DNA of 64,000 nt from Taenia hydatigena (taxonomy: Eukaryota > Platyhelminthes > Cestoda > Cyclophyllidea > Taeniidae): NCBI GenBank assembly GCA_036345935.2, contig JADWOT020000001.1, forward strand, positions 18,929,761 through 18,993,760, given 5' to 3'. The notes below the pieces were generated by a model that saw only the letters and a program-made list of their open reading frames with translations, ran no database searches and was not told the DNA's origin. A program made the translations under genes and the position numbers. Positions 37,457-48,839 of this stretch are shown here, piece after piece (position 1 is the stretch's first letter; each line of letters opens with the position of its first letter).

Positions 37457-40400
37457 ATGCAAGCGAGTATGTTTGTTTTATCCATCTACTCCACAATTTA
37501 TCTTAAAGCGAAGTTTATACAAATTGGCTAAAAGGATAGCTGATGGGTATTAATTAAATTGAGTAGATGCCATGGAACATGTTTAACATTCCATGGCTAA
37601 AATCTACATAAAACTAAATGGCACCTGTGTTGCATTACTTGGCTACACCACAGCATTTCAAACTTTTATAAAGCTGTTTCTCAAAGTTACATTAAATATG
37701 GATTGAAGATTGCTTTTTTGTATCATATTTAAGTATAGAGTTTTAACGAACGAAATAATTACGCATGTGTTACTAATTTTTCTGCACAAACTCGTACTAA
37801 AGCTATAAACTATTCTAAGCTAAAATATTTTTCCACTTATAAAATAGAGGATCTAGAATCGAATGCCCAGACAGCCGCCAGACCTTCACATTGTATTAAG
37901 TACGCACTGATCTGCATCATGCTAGTTTGCGTCGTCCTTCTCATCACATTTCTCGCCATCTTTTTGGGCAGAGTGAACCATCGCAACAATGTGAGCTACA
38001 AACTGTTATGCTTACACGGAGTATCAAAACTAAGAACTCTTTTGCTAAATATTAAAGGGCATTTTAAACATTTTATTCTGCTGAGGTGTAAAAGAACTTG
38101 ATTAGATGCGAGAATTCAGTTGCATTCTTGATATTATTGTACCAGGTGTATTTGTTTAAAAATTTTGTTCCAATAATAAAGAATTAATAAGGCTGGGCCA
38201 TATTAATCAGTCATTTTTTCAAAACATGAAATATTTATTCAATAGTCTCTTGATATGCTCCTTAGAGCATATTTATTAACATAGACGCTCTTTCCTTCTA
38301 ATTTCTAGGCAAACTTCAACCTTGTTCTATTGCATTATGTGGGAAGTAGTGGGGTAAAGAAAGTAAAAATTATAGTGCTTGCCGAAAACATTGCGGGATA
38401 CATGCAAAGTTAGTGGCTAACAGGAATGAGTTTGAAAAACACGCCTTTAATTTTACGAGTAAAGAACTGTCTAGGTTTCAATACACCAAGACGAATACGT
38501 ACCTTCTTTTACATATCGCTTGCACAAGTTAAACATTTTAATCACTTACTGTCTTTTTGTTTCTATGTTGCTAAGTATGTGCTAATCATTGAATGTGGAC
38601 TGAACACCTCAAAGTTCCACCTCTTTGGATACGAGGACGGGGACGGTGGTGCAAAAGCCTCGCTCCATCAGCGTGGCTACTCAGAAATTGGTGGGTAACA
38701 ATGCAACCAGTAGCTCTAACTTGCACACAGCAATCCGTTCGCACCATTCTATTAACCATTTGTAGGTCCAGGAATCTCCCTGCTTAAGGAAAATGCCACG
38801 GCAGGTGCGGATGCAATTATCAGGGAGGCCAACGCAGTAATCACCAGAGGAGTTCCAAGAGCCAGCTGGAAAGACACTCGCATCTTCCTCGAAGCTGTAG
38901 CCGATGTTCGGTTGCTAGAGTAAGCGATTTTAAAAACCTAAACTAAATGATGGAATCAGACTTCAAAGAAAAAATCTTGCAACAGTCAGGTTAATTTATA
39001 GTTGCTTTTTTAAGGATGATAACAAGCAATAAAAATAACTGCATGTATGCGTTAATAATGAGACCGATTTTTTGTGGAGATAAAGAATTGATTTCGCACA
39101 CCGCAGGAATGACTGGCAAATGGATGCTTCTGAAACTGCACAAACAAATGATTGAAAAAATCTAGGTAAATTTAAACAAGAAACTTGCTAAGTGCGCATC
39201 CAAGTGAGTGGTGTAACTGCGATAAGTAACATAAAATTGCATACCTTACAAGAATTGAGATTGGCGTGATTACTAAGGCACTAATGTAAAAACATTGTAT
39301 TATTTTTGGTTTAACATTTGCCTACACTACTGTTTGTTAATTATTTGAGTTAGCTAGAGCATTAGTGTGAGAATTTACAAATAAATGCTGCATCCCACGC
39401 AAACAGTGCATTCAAGTTGGTACAATTTTAGTGGCTTTTCCTCCAAAGTGACTATGTAAACATACCTCTCGTATAACTATAGAAATGACAGATTAAGGAA
39501 GGCATATTAACAAATGAAATCATCAGCATTGCCAAAACGATGTCCATACGAATCCCTAGTAGGAGAGAGTGTTGAGTGGCACTGACGTGCTTGTAGAAAG
39601 ACGAATGCAGAGGGGGTGAAGGCGTTGATGGCAGTGGTGAGGAAGACGGTAGCAGGTGCAGCGTTGGAAGGCGTGGTGGAGAGCCCGGAGGATGATGTGG
39701 GGCTTTTGAGTGATGCAGACGAGGGATTCTTGCAATGGCTGGCAGTCAATTATCGCATGGGTAATTTCAGCAAGGTGAGTGGATTCATTAACATGCAAGG
39801 AAATGTGGCATTTTAGAGTAATCCTTCCTTTGCTGATCATCATACAGCCTTTACTTATCAACTTATGTACTCTTCTTCCGTCGGTCTAATCAACCAAACA
39901 GCTATTCATCCACTCATCAATCTTTGGGGTTCACATGCTGCTTGATGACTACCAGTTGCATAGACAGGGAAACCGGAATGACACAGGTAACATCGTGTTA
40001 GCCTTTAAGTGTTTGAGCATGAGAATTTGATAAATGAGCTGACAATTGCGGGATCCACTTGTGACGACCACCACGCCATCAACTGGTGCAGCCTATTTTT
40101 GGTCACATTTGCAGTACTCACGATTTGCACCTTTTGTTTTCCTATACATGTGCTGTGACACGTCATTTCACGACAGCTACAGCAATTCCACACCACTGTA
40201 ACACAATCAAGTCCGTTGAATTATCCATTTGACATGAGATCCACCTGAACTCCTCGTGACATGAAAATGGGATCAGTTTATTGCAATGGCGAAGGTAGGT
40301 ATTTCAACCTCCATCAACACTGGCTAGCACAACGCATTCCTTTGTTTTCTTGCATGACCTTCGTTTAAAGTGATTGCTTAAGTATGCGTAGTCTTTAATT

Positions 40401-43400
40401 TCGTCAAATCTGTTGTAGGATGAGTCTGAGCGACTAAGCAATTCACAGTCAACGCTTGGTGTTGTGACTTTGGACGATGTAGGCACTCAAATAACATTCG
40501 TGCTGCAGAATGAAGAGCGGAATGTGGAGAGTGAAATGCAAAGAACAGCGTTCGGACGCAACTATCGCCTCTACAGTCATAGTCACCTTTGCTATGGAGT
40601 GACTACAATACGCGCACAATATCTCGCTCGCCTAACGGAAGGGTCTAGTGTGAACGTGAGTGTTTGTATACTACTGTTTGCATATAAGTAAGTAGTTAGG
40701 CAGCGCTAGCGTAGGGTGAATGGAAGTGAAGGTAGGTTTCGATGAGTCGGGTGGGTGCGGATCACCCTTAAGGATGTCATGAGACAGCCATTCGCGAAGA
40801 AAATGGACTGAGTAGAGTTGGGTATTGTGATTGACGTACAGAGAGGATTAAATTGACGCCAGCGCTCTTTTGCGTTTGTAATTTGTTGTAGGGCACAGTG
40901 GTGAGTCCGTGTCATCAGAGTGGATTGACGATGGAGGTGGCATCAGATGATGTCTTCCAGACACCCTGTGTTACATCGGCTGGTGAAGATGTGATGGGCC
41001 CTTCCATTCTCAAACCGTCGGTGAGTATAGCCCTTAAGCCACCTTTGCATAGGGACAAAGACCCAAGTGTGCGTGTTTGTATTAACATTATCATACTATA
41101 ACTTCAACACCATTAGTTGCGTACAGCTAGAAATGCTGCGGTAAATGCAGGCCTCATTGTGAAACGTGCATAGAATGAAGTAGTGTAGTATGCACTATCC
41201 TGTTTGGCGTTGCTAGCAGGATTAGTGAAGTGTAGATGCAGCATCCAGTTACTTACTCATCTAACCATACAAAATCCCCTCCTTGTCTGTCTATTTCATA
41301 TCCACCTATTCAGGTATTCACCCATATATCCATTTATCACTTTCTTCTTTGGTGCATTCATCCATCGACTTTAATCTTTGCACAACCAACAAGCAGCAGA
41401 CTTTTTGCAGGTAGTTTTATAAGGCACTTCAAACATGTGGATCCTCAATGTGTGGTCTGTTCTGCGGAATGATGACACGATCATCGTACATTCATGTACA
41501 ACGTCGCTCCCAACGCGACCACTTAATTTTGACTGTCGATTTGCTCTTAACACCTCCACATTTCTTATTAAAAGTGTTTCAGCAATTTAAAAAACATTCC
41601 GTTGGTATCAATCGTTTTAACAAATTATGCATATGTTCTCGCGACTATCATTTACTGTCCGTCTTGAATGGCATTGAAGGTGGCTCCAGCGAAGATCAAG
41701 TTCAAGGGAGAATACAACGCCTCCACTTGTGGCCGAGCTATTGCGACAATTTTCGCGAATGGCTCCTTCGCGCAAGTCCATCGTCCACGTCCGCAAGGCG
41801 AATTCGTAGTAAGTTTTTAGCATTTTAGTTCAAGAAATGGTCTATTTCAAAGCCTTATAATCAGAGAAAAATGTGTCCATCACTTGTCATTTGACGAGAA
41901 TGGAGCAAATGCTGCGATAAATCACCTCCGTGTGGGCTAATTCGACCTCCTGGTGTTGATAGCGAAGGCCAAATTAATATTCACGTCATGATCTCACTGA
42001 TAATTTTGCCTTGTAAATTGTGTTCTTGACATTCATGCTTTGTATAGAAGGAAAAAAGGGATGTCAAAGCATAAGTCTTGGGGTTGGCTCAAATGGCATC
42101 CTCATGCGACCACATTTGGCCATCCAAATGAGGACAATGACGACAATTTGCTAAACGGGCTTAGCGACCTGGATGTAAATCATTTCTTCCGTAGGTGGGG
42201 TGGAGATAAAAGGCCTAAGTAGACGACTTTACCGTCATATTAACTCTTGTCTGATAACAAAAAAGCTGTGTTTCCTTGGCTAAGTACTATAGTAGATCTC
42301 TGTGTAGGTTTATTTACTTAATCTTTTGGAGGTTAGAATTAGATGGCAGACTCGCTTCTTTTTCAGGCGGTTCAGAAGCTAGGAGAGATTGTCACCTATT
42401 ATACGGAAGCCAATCAAACTGTCAAGGTGACACGAACGGAATTCGCCTCTGCGATTGACAAGTTCTGCTCGAGAAATTGGACAAATGTAGGTCTTTTTTT
42501 GTCTAAGACCACGTTGAGGGACCAATTTTTATATCTGCATGTCTCTCATGCGCTTGAAATACCAAAGAGTGCCGGATGAGAATAATAAGAGAATCTGGTG
42601 GCCAAGAGTTAAGAGTCGACAGGGTTTGGAAGAGAAAATGCAGCAATTAAGACCTTTTGATGTGAAAAATTAGTTCACAGTGTTTCCTTTCTCCTTTGCG
42701 TTTGTATCTGTTGTGTAAAGATAATGCGAGTACATCATAATGCGATGTATGCAACGGATCTTCTTCAATACACTAACATCACACCTTTTGTTGCTCATGA
42801 GGACATTGGTCAAAACACTTGCTTATGCATGACAACCGGGATTGACGTCAACCTGTCAATCAATTACGTCCACAATGAATCAGAAATGTAGGCCGAAGGT
42901 CACCCGCCGGTAGATGGAAGCCTGAACACACTCCCCACCTCTGCTTATGAAGCCGCATTTTCTTTTAGCTTTCTCCACAGGAGCAGGACACCGCAGAAGA
43001 CAGGTGTCTGGAGGGTTGGATAGTGAATGAACTGATGGAGGCGTATGGATTCAAAAGTGACGCCGATTGGATGAACGTCACCTTTGTTGGAGGTGTAAGT
43101 CGCCATTGTCTCGTGTTGCAGTTATAGCTGACCAAAAGCAGTTGGTAGTGTACAGAACTTGCCTCGTGATGTGAATGCGATGGCACTGACTAGACAAGTA
43201 CATCTTAAGTAAATAAGTTGGAGATGCAGTAGAAGAGCCATTTCAGGTACCGTGTTCGACAAATCCTTCGGGATTGTAATATCCTAACATGGGCAGTTTT
43301 GTCAAACGAAGAGGTACCAACGATGATATATCATCCTTGATGAGTTGTAGCTAGTCACTTTGATATGGGTTCACGGCCTAAGCCTTTTCCAAAAAATAAG

Positions 43401-44787
43401 TTGATAGACGGGAAATGTGAAGCTGATTCGCAAAGAATGTGGTTTGGGCCTGATACACGACTGAAAGTACGCTTGAAAGGAAAGTGAATTAGTCTAAAGT
43501 TGGTATTTACGCAAGCTGAGCTTGATTCCTGTCGAACTTTTAGTGCTGGCCATCTCTGAGCAGGTGGCCGGAGTAAATAGCTTAATCAGTGCACAAAACA
43601 GAGTACGCAGGGAAGCACAAGGCGTTGACGTCTGACAGGAATGTGGCGAGTGAAGCAGTTGACTGACGTTGGGAAATGAGTGTTGCCTACTTACAGAACT
43701 GGTTGACATTTGCATTGCAGTTCCTGGTAGTACAAGGCTTGAAGAACATGTAGATTATAGGCTAGTCGGTGGGAAGAGGCTGAAGCAGGGCACAGCAATA
43801 TGGACAGGTTAGGCTTTGGACACGCAAACAAATGCTTGCAGAAAGCGGATTAAGAAAGCAGTCTTGAGAAGTAGCCACTAGAGCGTCAAGGGAAGTAATG
43901 AAATGAGGCAGCGAGTTCTAACGATCAACACAACTGTTTGTTGGAATGCACGTTCAGTAAGTGAGCTAAATAAGTGTGTCAAATTAATATCAACGCCCAG
44001 ATATCCGCGCTGAACTCATCAACCCATCCATTCTTCCACCTCTGTAGCCATCCAACCAACCCATTTGTATTCTTCTATTTCTCTTATAACATCGTTTAGC
44101 ATAAATGCAGATGTATGAATACTTAGATTTCTAGAAAACTTCTTCTTTTTTAGTCAAAGTGTTGTGATTTTATGAAGCTAACTTGTGAGGAGGGCAGCAA
44201 ATTGAAGATGTTTTGATGCGTGACCTCTGACTTGACGAATTTCTATGGTCAGGCTTTCGGAATTTGATTTTATCAAGACTGTCACCCCTACGGCCGAGTT
44301 TTAAGCTTTGAAATGCTGTAGCATCGAAATCAAGGAAACATGTCACTTTGCATTTCCATTAAAGCAAAACTAGTCCGGATTGTGAGGATCAAATGACCTG
44401 TTTGAAAAGGCATTCTGACTTTATTTTTTATTTTGTACCTCGTTAGCACTTCCGATAACTAAAGACTGACTGGTTGTAGAGGCTGATGAAGAAAGAAGGA
44501 AAATGTTACTAGTGTGGTTGAAGCCTGTAGTAGGGGCCTGATGCGAAGACTGCGTTCCCTTGTTTAATCGTAAAATGGACGTTCATTGAAATCGTTTCGC
44601 CTGCAAGAGAGTAAATGATTTTATTTTGTAATTGCAGGTAGACGAAAGTGCTGCGAGTTGGTCTACTGGCTTTGCCCTTAAGAAGCGACGTCCATTACCC
44701 TCAATAGAACCAGTCGTCTTCTTAGGTCCACTACGTCTCAGTACGAACGGCTCTGTAAGGCAACGATGGTCACCTTTTATTTTGTGA
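37457..44787 (+). CDS. Ecto-NTPDase-like gene A, right-arm copy, lacks C-terminal membrane anchor
   Basis: This is the mirror copy of the left gene A. Exons: 37457-37466, 37848-37990, 38576-38690, 38766-38919, 39597-39774, 40419-40655, 40892-41020, 41680-41808, 42367-42486, 42981-43094, 44638-44787. They join in frame to 492 residues. The N-terminal membrane segment and the degenerate ACR1, ACR2 and ACR4 are as in the left copy, and ACR3 and ACR5 (SWSTG) are kept. Compared with the left copy, 158 bp are missing in the last exon (junction near 44722). This removes the second membrane segment and acidic Ser-rich tail, and the frame instead runs 22 residues into former 3' flanking DNA to a TGA at 44785. 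The product would be a type II protein with one anchor, or the copy may be decaying. Amino-acid differences from the left copy are scattered, with no stop or frameshift before exon 11. Confidence 0.82.
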
Positions 44788-44844
44788 CTTGTCAACACCT
44801 TTTGCATTGTTGTTGGTAATATCAGATTTTATACTTTAATTTAG

Positions 44845-44934
44845 ATGAAATTCGTCTTTTATAATTCTGGGTGGGAATCGGGAGATAAGAAGTGGAACTA
44901 TGGAGCTGAGATTGCCACATCCCCTTATTGTCAG
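44845..44934 (+). other. Possible extra exon downstream of gene A
   Basis: An acceptor-like TTTAG precedes a 30-codon open stretch containing GDKKWNYGAEIA and ending at CAG before GTGAAT. The mirror stretch at 1363-1452 is also open and keeps the same GDKKWNYGAEIA core with several amino-acid changes around it. Its first codon is ATA instead of ATG, so it would have to be an internal exon. It may belong to gene C or be chance. Confidence 0.2.
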
Positions 44935-46407
44935 GTGAATTCAATGTTGGTCCATTTGAAAGAGGCATCAAATGGCCAAGAGGGAAGCACACATCCGATG
45001 AAAGGACACATACATTCTTTAATTTAATAATCTATCCGCCTTGCAATTATCCATTCCAACTTTTACCAATCTCAGGCCCATCCTCACATCTCTCTGTCCA
45101 CTTATCTACTTAACTATCTTTTCATTCATCTGGCCAGCTTAATTGAACTCACCAGGATTTAAATTCACCCTGTTATTCAATGCTGACCTGCTTATCTACA
45201 AGTTTTTCGTCTGCCCCAAGACCACCGATAGTGAAAACTGCTAAGTTGCATCCCGATTTCATTGGCACTTTATTCAAGCACACTTAACACAGTTGGATTA
45301 AGATGTTTGCTCATAACTAGGCAAGTTTACAAATTCTCTTGTCTACACTGCATTCGGTTGGGTGGGGATGGTGAAGTACTGCATACGCCTTGCATCAGGT
45401 CAACCGAAACTAAGGCATTACGATAAAAAGACTTACAAACTTGTGTCATGTTTACTATCCACCTTGATGGTAAAATGGCCCGAACGCACTAAGACGGTTG
45501 AAGTGGTGTAAGTCAGGCGATCCATAGGGACAGATGGACAGGGGATCAAGGCATCATGTGTGAAACGTGGAGTCATGGGGTCCTTGCCTTTGGCGGGTAA
45601 GTGCTTTAGCCTTTGAAGAGAAGTAAAGCCGACATGATTGTATTGCCTGGTCACAATTCGGAGTGGATTGGTGAGAGAGCAGTGACAATTGATTCATGAT
45701 TAGTGGTTAGAAAGAACAAGGCATGACTTGCCAACTATCACTGCAATAATGTTACACCAGCAATGAGTCACGCAGTCAATATAGTAGTCATCTTTGGTGT
45801 CCCTTGTTGTGCCACTTCTTCATTATAGGTAGAAAATGAAGTGAATCACTTTATTTCATTCTTCCAGGCAATCCAACTAGGTGGCAGTGGCCCCAAACCT
45901 CCCAATCCTATTATCTCCAAGTTTACAAAAGGTGGATAGCGTGGTGGTAAAACTGTAAAGTTCGTTTGACTATTATAAAGTGACTGGTGGGATTCTTACT
46001 TGTGCAATTAGTCACAAACCAGAGTGGTCTTTATTAAAATAATATTTTTGTCGTCGGTACACGTACCTGGATAGCGATGGGGCAGAGAAAGCACAAGAAG
46101 TCCTCCATATCCACCTCTTAAATCATTTTAGCATTTGTGATGAGTCCAGGTACAATGGAAAGTGTACCCTACTCAGGAAGTAAAGAGCTGGGAGCATATC
46201 GGCATGACTGAAGCGTCTGCGTTACAAAATGCACGGCCAAGCAACATACATAAGCACTGAAGATGGTGACTGCGAACAACACATCCAGCCGCAAGACAAA
46301 TTACGTTGGTATGACAATGAATTAATCACCAACTCACCACCTTATTGCATCATATGAATGAGTAATGGTGAATGTTTGAAGAAGGCTTAACATTAGCGCA
46401 CTTGTAG

Positions 46408-48839
46408 AAGGATGATTGCAGAAGAGGTAGGATTGTTGATGGTGATGATGAAGAAGACGGTGGAAGGTGTGACACAACCACCCAACCAACTAACCGATCA
46501 ACCAGCCTACCATGTTCCTATTAATCCACGGGTTCCACATGCTGCATAATAATTGGTCTAGGAGGTACCAGAATGAGAGTCGTCACTGTGTCTTCACCGT
46601 TAAAAAAAGTAACAAAAATGGCTAAGACTTCCATCCCAAGTGCTCTCGACATCTCTCGTAGGCAGGAGGGGATGGGCGTGCGGTCCCTATTTATGCCTCA
46701 GTACGAAAAAGTGTATACCAACGCTTGCGACTTGCACCTGCTAACATGGTTGTACAGCACGTTGCTATAACAAGTCCGGCATCTATGAGGTTATGACTTA
46801 ACCCTAACTGCACATATTTCCGTTTTTAGGAAATACGTTAGGCGTTAAAGGGAGGAAAGGGATGGATTATCTCTCCTCTAAATCATCACTCAAGAGACAA
46901 AGTAAAGTGCCTTGCTAAGCAAAAAATACTGTCTAGCTCTGAGATAGCTTCATCCATTGGACGGACGGTGGTCCAAGTGGTCCACTGCTTTCCAATGTGC
47001 TCATCGCTATTTGTTTCATCCAGGGTACGCACAGGACTTTTGTAGGTGAGATGATAAATCGAGGGCTTTTACTGATGATTAATGTCAAAGTTTTGACAAA
47101 TACCTACTATTTTTACCACCGTATGCACATCTTACGATTTGCATCGGTGACTAACTCATTCGTGTGCTGTGACACGCCCTAACTCGAGAAGCGATGTGAC
47201 AGCCCGTACTGCATCAACTAGTGCTTACAGACGGTTCTACAAGAGTCAGTTGAGTGGTTTTAAAGGTATTGAAGGAATGGGTTTTCGTTGGGGTATGTCA
47301 AGTATTTACATCCTTTGTACCCACACACGGTCATTTCTTCACAACCACTTCCAAATGTGCTGTCAGTGAAGTAGAATTTTCGTCAAACTCGGCACCACCC
47401 AGTCACTCCTAAGTATAAAGCTGTGGGACTAAAATATAATAATCTTTTTACCGGAAAAGTGTATCAGAATATGACAAACAGGCGAACATGAGAAAGGAAT
47501 TAGTGACAAGTGCTTTTGGGTTGCTAGATCCTTTGCAACACAATTTATCACAATTTTAAGTTCAACAAATCTCATCTTTCATAGTAATCTCTTTTAATTG
47601 CTCTCTGTTGCTCTTGACTGGTTGTATGATTCAAATCTAAGGCCTTAGCAAACCTACGAAAGTATAATTGGCGTAACCTGGATGCAATTGCAGTTGTGCT
47701 GCTAGTTGCGTAGTTGAATGAAGGGGAGACAAATAGCTCACACGAGGCCTAAATGCGATAAGTGGCTTAAAACCCTATTTTACGGGAGACTCAAAATTGC
47801 TACATACGCGCTTTCAACAAGAATAGCATAGATTTTCCTGAGTAAATCATTGCCTTCTTCAGCAAGGCACGATACCGGCTACTTAAGCATTCGCTTTGAA
47901 TCCATGCAGTGGGTGTGCGCCACATCTATCTACCGCATATTTATCCATCCAACCAATCTTCTGTCCATTAACTTTTATGCACTCATTCATCAATCAAATT
48001 GTTCTTTATGTTGCCCAGTGGTTACTAAATGTATGGGTTGGGAGCCGTTAGAGTTGGGTCAGCACTGCATCTTAGCCACTTAAGCGCAACCTGAAAATGA
48101 CTGAAGCCGCACCATGTCTGCAGTTACAGTCCTCCTTAGGCAGCAGCAGATTTGTGTGGGATGCGTGTCTACGCCCTGATGCCATGGAAATTGTTTTTCA
48201 ATGCTTAATACTGCATGCGAATTCAAACTTACGAATGTGGCTGCACAACACGTTGATATTCGTGAGGCAGACTAAAGAGCTTATTGTGGAGAGTAAACTG
48301 CCAAGAATAGTGCTTGGGTACAAATACCATCTCTATCGTCACAGCCACCTTTGTTATGGTGTGAAGCGTTTTCTGGCCCACCTAACGGAATGGAATGATG
48401 TGAATTCGAGTGGTGGCAAAAGTGTACAGCTACTATTTTAAAATAAGTAGACAGTTTTCGAGCGCTAGAGTAGAGTTATTAAAAGTGAAGGCTGGTGTGG
48501 GTAGTCTCTGAGGCTATTATAAGGCAGACATAAGCATTCGACCTTTGCAAATCGTAACGCAAGGAATGGACTGAGCAGAACTGCACGTCATGGTTAAGGA
48601 AAGATGCACTGTGAGAGTCGGCAGGAACCCAGTTAATAGCAATGCCCATCTGCTTCAATGAATTGTTCAGCGTGATAGGGTTGATAACTGTGGCATTTAA
48701 TGAATGACTTGGAACCTTAGTGTAAATTGCGCAGAATGCAGTGGCGAGTCCGCGTCACCAGAGGGGATTAATGACGAAGGTGGCGTCTGATGATGCCTTC
48801 TAGACATCATGCTTTAGATTCGCTGCGAAAGATGTGATG
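46408..48839 (+). pseudogene. NTPDase paralogue C, fragmentary pseudogene just outside the right arm
   Basis: Three pieces align with gene A in the right order and strand. 46408 to about 46476 matches the start of the ACR3 exon (AEEVGLLMVMMKKTVEG against AEGVKALMAVVRKTVAG), after which the EG..W..NY part is missing. 48244-48405 matches the ACR4 exon (HSHLCYGV is kept; a short deletion follows and the donor is lost). 48735-48839 matches exon 7 and contains an in-frame stop. Intron sequences between these pieces, such as 46480-46560 and 48420-48540, also align with introns of A. Upstream exons 1-4 were not recognised in 45.1-46.4 kb. It is the third tandem member after B and A. Confidence 0.65.

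Larger units (their letters stand above)
25221..46342. repeat. Right arm of giant inverted repeat (palindrome)
   Basis: This is the mirror of 1-21325. Homology runs to at least 46342, which pairs with base 1 of the window, so the true outer end of the palindrome may be exactly here or may be limited only by the window edge. Compared with the left arm, the right arm lacks 158 bp in the last exon of NTPDase gene A and about 50 bp near 40.75 kb. All recognisable elements of the arm are present twice in opposite orientation. Confidence 0.97.

Noticed and set aside
41391..41475. Candidate NTPDase exon containing FKHVDPQCVVC
   Set aside because: It does not fit the phase between exons 7 and 8. Exon 7 joins directly to 41680-41808 in frame with the expected family order.
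1..46342. Whole palindrome as a pure assembly artefact of two haplotypes
   Set aside because: Cannot be excluded from sequence alone, but the sharp inner border, unique spacer and outward rise in divergence fit a real inverted duplication better.
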